64,000 bases of DNA from Chryseobacterium pennae. Its GTDB lineage: Bacteria > Bacteroidota > Bacteroidia > Flavobacteriales > Weeksellaceae. The stretch is from contig NZ_QNVT01000002.1 in assembly GCF_003385515.1 (NCBI RefSeq), positions 372,001 through 436,000 on the forward strand, written 5' to 3'. Under the pieces are notes generated by a model. That model was not told where the DNA came from, did no database searches, and worked only from the letters and a program-made list of their open reading frames with translations. Made by a program: the position numbers and the translations under genes. Shown here in pieces: positions 25,781 to 32,493 of this stretch; within the stretch, counting starts at the first letter, position 1, and each line of letters starts with the position of its first letter.

Positions 25781-26653
25781 CTATTTTTCAACAATTTTGT
25801 GGAAACTGCTCTCGTTATAAATATTAAAACGGTTGTCCCGAAGAAATCCCAATAATGTCATATCAAATTCTTTTGCTACATCTACCGCCAGACTGGATGG
25901 AGCTCCTATTGCTGCCACCACAGAAATTCCTGCCATAGCTGCTTTTTGAATAAGCTCAAAACTTGCTCTCCCACTGAGCACTAAGATTTTATCCTTCAGT
26001 GGAAGCTGCCCGGTAAATAATGCATGTCCGATCAGCTTATCCAATGCATTATGTCTTCCTACATCTTCCCGTAGCGCAAGGAGCTCTCCTTCAAAATCGA
26101 AAATCCCAGAGGCATGAATCCCGCCTGTAGCACTAAAATTATTCTGAAAGGACTGTAAATTATCGGATAACTTGTACAACACCTCAAATAATAAGGTCTG
26201 TTGTTCTCTTTCGATATGTTGAAAAGTGCTTACGGTTTTTATTGATTCTATAGAGCCTTTCCCACATACTCCACAACTGGAGGTGGTATAAAAATTTCTG
26301 TCAACATTTTTTAAGTGAGGAATAAAATCTTCGGCCACATCCACTACAATAATGTTTTCCCCGTTCCTGGAACATTCTGCCTGTAGATGATCTATATTTT
26401 GAATTTGATTTCCATCTGAAATAATTCCTTCCGTAAATAGAAATCCTGCAGCCAATTCTGCATCATTACCGGGAGTTCTCATGGTTACAGATATATTTTT
26501 ACTCTCCCTCTGACCTTTTGAGCCATAAGAAATCCGGATCTCCAGCGGTTCTTCTACAGAAATATCGTCTGTATAAGGAAAACTTTTGTCTTCTTTTACT
26601 TTGACAATCTCTATTTTCTGTACAGATTTATTTTCTAATGTATTGGTTTTCAT
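25781..26653 (-). CDS. fdhD: Formate dehydrogenase sulfurtransferase FdhD
   Basis: FdhD passes sulfur from a cysteine desulfurase to the Mo-bisMGD cofactor of formate dehydrogenases. The 290 residues include the essential C127-x2-C130 pair (TTSSCGVCGKGS), the AAGFLFTEGII region, LREDVGRHNALDKLIG and VLSGRASFELIQKAAMAGI. Its presence suggests that the FdhF/YdeP protein encoded downstream, or another enzyme, needs sulfurated Moco. It is followed by a palindromic repeat and then the small conserved gene. Confidence 0.95.
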   Translation of the reverse strand: MKTNTLENKSVQKIEIVKVKEDKSFPYTDDISVEEPLEIRISYGSKGQRESKNISVTMRTPGNDAELAAGFLFTEGIISDGNQIQNIDHLQAECSRNGENIIVVDVAEDFIPHLKNVDRNFYTTSSCGVCGKGSIESIKTVSTFQHIEREQQTLLFEVLYKLSDNLQSFQNNFSATGGIHASGIFDFEGELLALREDVGRHNALDKLIGHALFTGQLPLKDKILVLSGRASFELIQKAAMAGISVVAAIGAPSSLAVDVAKEFDMTLLGFLRDNRFNIYNESSFHKIVEK

Positions 26654-26699
26654 ATCTGAATAATCTGTTATAGTAAATATACGAATTTCCGGTCTTCAA

Positions 26700-27116
26700 T
26701 TACGGATGAGCCGAAACCCATTCTTCCCCATCTTCAAAAATCTCTTTTTTCCATATAGGAACCGTTTTCTTTATGGTATCTATAACGTAACGGCATGCAT
26801 CGAAAACAGCATCCCGATGCCCATCACTTACCACAATGATTACAGCAGCATCACCTGGAAACAAAATTCCGGTACGATGATGAACAACAATATTTCGTAC
26901 AGAAAACAGGGTCATGGCCTGATCTGCTACCTTTTTAATTTCTTTTGTGGCCATCGATTGATAACATTCATATTCCAAACGGACAACAGACTTATTTTGA
27001 GTAATGTTACGAACAGTTCCTATAAATGTTGCAATCCCGCCACTGCTCAGATCCTGCGCCAGACCAAGACATTCGGTGATATTTAATGGATTTTCTGTTA
27101 TTCTGATATCAATCAT
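26700..27116 (-). CDS. moaE: Molybdopterin synthase catalytic subunit MoaE
   Basis: MoaE, with thiocarboxylated MoaD, turns cyclic pyranopterin monophosphate into molybdopterin. The 138 residues contain VRLEYECYQSMATKEI, VHHRTGILFPGDAAVIIVV, SDGHRDAVFDACRYVID and the active-site Lys motif VPIWKKEIFEDG. Length is slightly short but normal. It lies 100 bp after moaD, the gap holding a half repeat, and 46 bp before fdhD. Confidence 0.95.
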   Translation of the reverse strand: MIDIRITENPLNITECLGLAQDLSSGGIATFIGTVRNITQNKSVVRLEYECYQSMATKEIKKVADQAMTLFSVRNIVVHHRTGILFPGDAAVIIVVSDGHRDAVFDACRYVIDTIKKTVPIWKKEIFEDGEEWVSAHP

Positions 27117-27179
27117 TTCTTTACATTTTTAACTTTGATTCTACACAGTATTTTTGTTCCTGTGTTTGTGGTAAATAAT

Positions 27180-27196
27180 GCCACGAATGCACGAAT
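27180..27196 (+). repeat. Half copy of the family 2 repeat
   Basis: gccacgaatgcacgaat is an exact match to the ends of the palindromes at 17980 and 19366. I see no inverted partner nearby. It lies in the moaD-moaE gap. Confidence 0.75.
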
Positions 27197-27216
27197 TATT
27201 CCTGAATGCTTAAGTT

Positions 27217-27459
27217 TTATCCTCCGCTTACAGGAGGAATGATGGCTATTTCGTCTGTGTTTATAAGGATCTGATCGTCTTCAGCATATTCTTCATTCAC
27301 AGCAATGAAATAGGATTTCAGTTTTATAAGTTGAGGAAATTTTTTTTCTAAATTTTCTTTTAATTGCCTGACATTCAGACCAACCTCAACTTCCAGTTCT
27401 TTTTCTGATGCTCCGAAAATATCTTTCGTTATTCCAAAAGCCAATATTTTAAGTTTCAT
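27217..27459 (-). CDS. moaD: Molybdopterin synthase sulfur carrier subunit MoaD
   Basis: This 80-residue ubiquitin-like protein ends in the required Gly-Gly (IAIIPPVSGG). The Gly-Gly is adenylated by MoeB and thiocarboxylated. Sequence pattern KILAFGITKDIFG, VGLNVRQLKENLEKKFP and EYAEDDQILINTDEIAI fit MoaD. It is the partner of MoaE and begins 20 bp after the TSUP gene. Confidence 0.93.
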   Translation of the reverse strand: MKLKILAFGITKDIFGASEKELEVEVGLNVRQLKENLEKKFPQLIKLKSYFIAVNEEYAEDDQILINTDEIAIIPPVSGG

Positions 27460-27479
27460 TTTATTTTTAAACTAAATTT

Positions 27480-28229
27480 TTACCAATATTTCATGAGAAT
27501 ATTTATTCCTGCTACCAATACAAGAATAGCGGTCATTCTCTTTATAATCAAAGGATTCCATTTCAGGGACATTCTGGATCCGATCTGTCCGCCTATAAAA
27601 ACGGCAAGACATAAACTTAAGATCCTGAAATAATCCATATCTACAGAAAGTTTTGATAACTGTCCGAAAATGCCTGATACAGAGTTCACCAGTATAAACA
27701 CACTGGAAGTGGCTGCTATTTTCCTTGGTGTATCCCATTTCATCAGATTCAGTAAAGGGGAAAGAAAAATTCCGCCTCCTATTCCTACCAGCCCGGATAA
27801 AAACCCGATTCCGCCTCCCAAAAGACTGTTCCCAAAGACTGCTGATTTTGAATCCTGTTGCAATTTCTCTATGTTTTTGGTTTCCGTTTTAATCCATAAT
27901 AAGATGGCAACTATGACGAGCGTAATTCCTAAGATCAGGAAGAAAGTTTCCTGACTTATTTTCATTACGGCTCCCAAATAGGCCATGGGAACACTCACCA
28001 ACGTTATGGGCAATACTTTTTTCCAATCGATCTGCTTGTTCTTAATGTAAATATATACGCCTCCCACAACTACAATCACATTACAGATCAACGCTGTTAA
28101 ACGGATTTCCTGATATGGCAGGCTATACATTGCCAATACTGCCAAATAACTGGAACCACCACCAAATCCTACTGAGGAATAGACAAAAGCAATTATCAAA
28201 AACAACAGAAAAATCTCCCAATGCCCCAT
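27480..28229 (-). CDS. TSUP-family permease (TauE/SafE)
   Basis: This 249-residue membrane protein has 7-8 hydrophobic segments and the two TSUP repeats: VYSSVGFGGGSSYLAVLAM near the start and GFLSGLVGIGGGIFLSPLL in the middle. Family members move sulfite, sulfoacetate or other small organosulfur anions. At the head of a Moco operon, transport of a sulfur compound or oxyanion is plausible; ModABC is not present. It is divergent from the Dyp peroxidase gene. Confidence 0.88.
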   Translation of the reverse strand: MGHWEIFLLFLIIAFVYSSVGFGGGSSYLAVLAMYSLPYQEIRLTALICNVIVVVGGVYIYIKNKQIDWKKVLPITLVSVPMAYLGAVMKISQETFFLILGITLVIVAILLWIKTETKNIEKLQQDSKSAVFGNSLLGGGIGFLSGLVGIGGGIFLSPLLNLMKWDTPRKIAATSSVFILVNSVSGIFGQLSKLSVDMDYFRILSLCLAVFIGGQIGSRMSLKWNPLIIKRMTAILVLVAGINILMKYW

Positions 28230-28382
28230 ATTATGTATTGAAGGTTAATTTTATTACAATAATACTCATTTTACGGCTTGCATACTGCCAGAAAATATAA
28301 AAGTCTCTACGGTAATTTGTGAAAAAATTGTCATAAATTGTTTATCTCAAGAATAAAGTGATGAGGTACCATTATCATTTAT

Positions 28383-28390
28383 TAAATTTG
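28383..28390 (+). promoter_or_regulatory. -7 box before the Dyp peroxidase gene
   Basis: TAAATTTG is a full match to TAnnTTTG and lies 20 bp before the ATG. No good -33 TTG is seen. Confidence 0.5.
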
Positions 28391-28410
28391 ATTCATTAGA
28401 AACAGTAAAA

Positions 28411-29364
28411 ATGCCTGCAAACGAAACACAAAAAAACATGAGTTCTCAAAATGTCACCGACTATCCTAACAACAATACTTATTTTCTGGTATGGAATTTC
28501 AAACAGGATGCAGATCCATCAAAAGTTAAATCGGTATTCCAGAGAGTCTGTGCATTAGTCACTAACCTGAATAATTCGGCACTTGACCGTTTTCCCAATT
28601 CTAAAGCAAGCTGTGTTCTGGGAATTGGCTATGAAGCCTGGTTACAGCTTGACTTACCCAGCCCGTTACCTAAAGAGTTTAAAAAATTTGAAGAAATAAA
28701 AGGCAGTAAACATACAGCAGTAAGTACGAGAGGAGATATTCATTTTCACATTCGTTCTGATGAAAAAAGTCTGGCGTATGATATGGCTTCCACGATTTCG
28801 GATTTTATGACAGAAATTTCTGATTGTGTGGTTGAGGTTCAAGGGTTCCGTTATTGGGACAGCAGATCTATTTTAGGTTTTGTAGATGGCACAGAAAATC
28901 CGCATGGTAAAGACCGTGATTATTTTGCTGTTATTGGAGATGCAGATCCTGAATACGAAGGCGGAAGTTATCTTTTTGTCCAGAAATATATCCATAATAT
29001 GAATGCCTGGAAATCTCTTTCTGTGGAAGATCAGGAAAAAGTGATCGGAAGATCAAAGGAACAGGATATTGAAATGGATGATGAAGTAAAGCCTAAAAAC
29101 TCCCATATTGCATTGGCCAATGTAGGTGATGATTTTAAGGTAGTGAGAGATAATATGCCTTTTGGAAATGTTTCTACGAATGAAATGGGTACTTATTTTA
29201 TCTGTTATGCAAGCACATTCAGTACAGTAGAAAAAATGCTGACGAATATGTTCATTGGTGATCCTGAAGGAAATTACGACAGAATCCTGGATTTCAGTAC
29301 CGCCCAGACGGGAACTTTATTTTTTGTTCCTTCAGCAGATATGATGGATGAGTTTTCTTCATAG
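28411..29364 (+). CDS. Dyp-type heme peroxidase
   Basis: This 317-residue protein has the Dyp signature GFVDGTENP, with the catalytic Asp in the GxxDG motif. The proximal heme His is in KNSHIALAN and the distal Arg in VRDNMPFG. YEGGSYLFVQKY is also typical. There is no signal or Tat peptide, so it is cytoplasmic or encapsulated. No encapsulin gene is in the window. It would oxidise dyes, phenolics or porphyrins with peroxide. It is monocistronic. Confidence 0.93.
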   Translation: MPANETQKNMSSQNVTDYPNNNTYFLVWNFKQDADPSKVKSVFQRVCALVTNLNNSALDRFPNSKASCVLGIGYEAWLQLDLPSPLPKEFKKFEEIKGSKHTAVSTRGDIHFHIRSDEKSLAYDMASTISDFMTEISDCVVEVQGFRYWDSRSILGFVDGTENPHGKDRDYFAVIGDADPEYEGGSYLFVQKYIHNMNAWKSLSVEDQEKVIGRSKEQDIEMDDEVKPKNSHIALANVGDDFKVVRDNMPFGNVSTNEMGTYFICYASTFSTVEKMLTNMFIGDPEGNYDRILDFSTAQTGTLFFVPSADMMDEFSS

Positions 29365-29429
29365 AATCATTTCTTCTGAATAATAAAATAAAAGTATCGC
29401 CTCAGATGAAGCGATCCTTTTGATTAAGG

Positions 29430-30068
29430 CTATTTTACAGCAACTTCATCATATAGCTCTTCCTTCCATAAGATCGTCTTCAGTTTATCCTTATGAATCC
29501 TGACAACATCTCCGTTCTGAACTTTATGTTTTTTTTGTAAAAGTCTTTCATGAACGAAAATAGCTTCTGCATCAATTAATTGATTCAACTTACTTGATGA
29601 AAGGTTCAAACAGGTTCTGATCACCGTTGATTATCTGAGATTAAATTCAAAAAGGCACTTGATGGTAAAGCTCATCATTTCATCGTCACCAGAGATTATC
29701 TGCTCAATCGGAACCTCATCAAACTGAATTCCATATTCTACACTATCCAAGTCCGCTTCGGCATTATTTTTTCGTCTTGTTTCGCGGGAAAAAGCATATT
29801 CCCAGGCCAAATCAGTATCATTCGCCGAAAGTCGATTAAAGATTTCTTTACTGATAGATTCCGTTCTGATCCTGGAAAATACCGTCATATTGTATCGGTG
29901 GTGGCATTTCACACATCTGTAAATTAACCAGATATCGATGTTCTTTTTTTGGGCATTCAGCCTGAATTTATCACTGCAATGAAACCTTTCGCTGTCACAA
30001 TGGTTGCATTTCTTTTTTAAAAGGGGTGTATTTTTCGCTTTGATTACCCACGTATACTCTATACTCAT
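29430..30068 (-). pseudogene. DUF1062 protein gene interrupted by an in-frame stop
   Basis: Two same-frame pieces, 30068-29631 (145 residues) and 29624-29430, are separated only by TAA (29633-29631) and two sense codons. Together they make one DUF1062-like protein of ~212 residues. It has a zinc-ribbon-like pair (KKCNHCDSERF, YRCVKCHHRY), the phrase FRLNAQKKNIDIWLIYR, and a C-terminal S4-like segment (IRTCLNLSSSKLNQLIDAEAI). A single substitution such as TTA to TAA explains the break. It may be a recent pseudogene, read through, or a sequencing error. Confidence 0.75.
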
Positions 30069-30209
30069 TATAATTTGTGCTTAATATTCTTTAGTAATTT
30101 TTCACCTATTATTCACGCATTACAAAATCAGTACAGCTATTGAATAGAAATACCCTCTCCTATTCTCTTCTGAACAGTAAAACCGTCAAAAACAGAAATA
30201 GAGATACAG

Positions 30210-30225
30210 TTGCCTTCATTGGCAA
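30210..30225. other. Small hairpin upstream of the three-way junction
   Basis: ttgcc (30210-30214) pairs with ggcaa (30221-30225) over a 6-nt loop. It lies 26 bp before the junction element and may belong to the same RNA. Confidence 0.35.
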
Positions 30226-30250
30226 TACAGTAAATGATAGGATTAAATGA

Positions 30251-30333
30251 AAACCTGTTCGGGTAGAGTTACCCGAACGAAAGAATAATTAGCCTGCGGT
30301 TTCTGAAGGCTAATTTTAAGCGATAACAGGTTT
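30251..30333. ncRNA. Candidate three-way-junction structured RNA
   Basis: Three nested or adjacent perfect stems close on each other. P1 is aaacctgtt (30251-30259) with aacaggttt (30325-30333). P2 is cgggta (30260-30265) with tacccg (30270-30275), loop gagt, extendable to 9 bp at the cost of P1. P3 is aattagcct (30287-30295) with aggctaatt (30307-30315), loop of 11 nt. Junction strands are aacgaaag and ttaagcgat. It stands in an 800-bp gap with no gene. Strand is undetermined. I cannot match it to a known riboswitch or ribozyme core. Confidence 0.5.
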
Positions 30334-30458
30334 AAGAGTAGTTCTCAAAACGAATTGTTTACTTGGTTAGAATAAAAGTAGGGATTTTTTTGCTTTAAAC
30401 GTATTTTTTCTACAAATAATACAATTTTATTATTTCCAATTTCAAAAGGGCTGTTTTG

Positions 30459-30607
30459 TTGGAAACGCAAGGGCGCTAATTTTTTTATATACTGTATGTT
30501 TTTAAGTCGCAAGGATTTTATCTGCGATAAAATTGAATGTGGAGAGATATTCTCACGCGGATTACGCAGATTCTGAATAATGTTTTGATGGCCACAGATG
30601 CTCGAAT
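30459..30607 (+). repeat. Composite copy of repeat families 1 and 2
   Basis: Family 1 (ttggaaacgcaagggcgc 30459-30476; tcgcaaggattttatctgcg about 30507-30526) is followed by cggattacgcaga (30559-30571). A degraded family 2 end follows (gccacagatgctcgaat, 30591-30607). The order of parts matches 19212-19382. Confidence 0.7.
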
Positions 30608-30738
30608 TAAATATTTTAATGGCTAAAAACAGGTAGATATTCAGTTTGTTTTTTTATTACATAGGCTATGGTGAGAAAGCAATTTTTAATGTTTATAAAA
30701 TCTCACTTTTTCTATCAATTTTGAAGGTATTAGAAACC

Positions 30739-30767
30739 AAAAAAGGGCCTTCATAATGAAGACCCTT
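30739..30767 (-). terminator. Terminator of the SusC/SusD operon
   Basis: Read leftward, aagggtcttca pairs with tgaaggccctt (one G-U, 3-nt loop) and is followed by a run of six T. It lies about 105 bp after the susD stop. Confidence 0.85.
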
Positions 30768-30872
30768 AGCAGGGAAAAGAGAGAACCACCACTCTTCAAA
30801 CTTAGGCTTGATAATTCAAAAACTTCTGAGCTTAAAGGTTTTTGAAACTTTCCCGCTTTATTTTTAAATTAA

Positions 30873-32486
30873 TTAATAACCGGCATTCTGGGTTAAATTA
30901 GGATTAGCTGTAATATCTGCAGATGGAATTGGGAAAATATTGAATTTTGAATCCACCGCTTTGCCGTCTTTGGTATTTCCTTTCCAGCTCCATACATAAT
31001 CTCCGGATGTGAATTTGTTGAAACGGATCAGATCGGTTCTTCTGGTTAATTCCCAGGAAAGCTCTCTTGATCTTTCATCGAGGATGAAATTCAGATTCAG
31101 ATCGGAAGAAGAAATGGCTCCGGCTCCGTTGCTGTAAGCCCTATTTCTGACTACATTAATATTACTAAGTGCAGATGAAGCATTCCCTACTCTGAAATAC
31201 GCTTCAGCAGCTGTTAAATAAGCTTCTGAAAGGCGGAACATTGGAAAATCTGTATCTACATAGGCTGCGTCGGATCCTGCTTTTCCGGTTTTGTCTACAT
31301 TTCTCCATTTGGTAAAGGCATATCCGTCCTGGAAGGTTCCCGGAAGAGCTGCAATTTCTTTTTTATGTCCCACATTAAAGATCAATGCCCTGGTATCCCC
31401 TTTTGTAAATGCATTAGGGTCTGAAGTATTGAAATTCTGGTCTGCAGTCTGGAATTTATTTACAAACTCCGGACGCAAACGGATATTCCCCCAGCCTCCT
31501 GAAATTCCCATATTCAGGTAATTCAGCATGGTACCCCCGGTTTGTGCCAATACATAAAAGGTAGTTCCGCCATAGGTTTTGGATTTTACGCCATCCATAT
31601 TTAAAGACCAGATAATTTCCGGAGAGGTATTGTTGTCTGCAAGGAAGTTATAAAGGTATTTGGGAGATAAACTGTAGTGACTTTGGATCACTTTTTCAGC
31701 ATATTCTGCAGCCTTAGCCCATTGTGCTGATTTTATGTAGACTTCTGCATTCAGATATAATCTTGATAATAGAAAATCGGCAGCTGTTTTATCTACTCTT
31801 CCATATTCATTGGTTACCGGGAGAATTGTTTCAATCTCTTTCAATTCTTTTTCTATATAAGCATACAAGTCACCAGGCATAATCTGCTTAGGTAAAAACT
31901 GAGGATCCTGCTTGTCTGCATCTGTTACAAACGGAACTTTTCCAAATGTGTCTAATAATACCCAATAGGAATAAGCTCTCAGAAAACGGGCTTCTCCTCT
32001 GAAATAGGCGACTTCCTGTTTAAATTTGGGGTCGGTGTGTCCTCTTCCCTGTAGTTTTTCATCTGTAGTCTGTCTTAAAAACTCATTGGTATATCCAATA
32101 ATCTGGTACAGTCTCGCATAATATCCATTCAGAATTGCGGTATTTGAATCCCAGCTGTTGGTTGCCATTTGTCTTAACCCATTGGTTTGTGAACCCATGA
32201 TGGCTTCATCCGTTGTCAGTACCTGAACATAGAAAGCCAAACGGATAAATGAGCTGTAGCCTTCATCAAAATTGCCCATATCCGGATCTCCTGTAGGCCC
32301 CTGCTGTCCGCTAAGACATAAAGCAGCATAACATTTGGCCAAAACTCCTTTATAGTTATCAGGATTGGAATATACCTGTTCTGTGGTCACAATATTTGGA
32401 TCAATGGGCTCTGTATCCAGGTCTCCAACACATGAACTTACCGTAAAAAGTAATAGTATAAGAGGTATTATATATAAACGTTTCAT
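30873..32486 (-). CDS. SusD/RagB-family surface nutrient-binding lipoprotein
   Basis: The start is set at the ATG giving MKRLYIIPLILLLFTVSSC, a lipoprotein signal with Cys19; the upstream in-frame codons overlap the susC stop. The mature protein (~519 residues) has the SusD layout, with TPR-like helices early (FRGEARFLRAYSYWVLLDTFG) and the C-terminal RagB signature (FPMFRLSEAYLTAAEAYFR, LDERSRELSWELTRRTDLIRF). It caps the SusC porin and binds the ligand at the surface. The phosphatase in the same locus hints at an organophosphate ligand. Confidence 0.93.
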   Translation of the reverse strand: MKRLYIIPLILLLFTVSSCVGDLDTEPIDPNIVTTEQVYSNPDNYKGVLAKCYAALCLSGQQGPTGDPDMGNFDEGYSSFIRLAFYVQVLTTDEAIMGSQTNGLRQMATNSWDSNTAILNGYYARLYQIIGYTNEFLRQTTDEKLQGRGHTDPKFKQEVAYFRGEARFLRAYSYWVLLDTFGKVPFVTDADKQDPQFLPKQIMPGDLYAYIEKELKEIETILPVTNEYGRVDKTAADFLLSRLYLNAEVYIKSAQWAKAAEYAEKVIQSHYSLSPKYLYNFLADNNTSPEIIWSLNMDGVKSKTYGGTTFYVLAQTGGTMLNYLNMGISGGWGNIRLRPEFVNKFQTADQNFNTSDPNAFTKGDTRALIFNVGHKKEIAALPGTFQDGYAFTKWRNVDKTGKAGSDAAYVDTDFPMFRLSEAYLTAAEAYFRVGNASSALSNINVVRNRAYSNGAGAISSSDLNLNFILDERSRELSWELTRRTDLIRFNKFTSGDYVWSWKGNTKDGKAVDSKFNIFPIPSADITANPNLTQNAGY

Positions 32487-32493
32487 ATTCAAA

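Noticed and set aside
17980..27196. Repeated gccacgaatgcacgaat units considered as a CRISPR-like array
   Set aside because: The copies are kilobases apart, lie in inverted pairs around variable centres and have no regular spacers or cas genes.
30251..30333. Assignment to hammerhead, purine, TPP or cobalamin RNA
   Set aside because: None of the conserved core sequences of these classes is present, so it is left unclassified.
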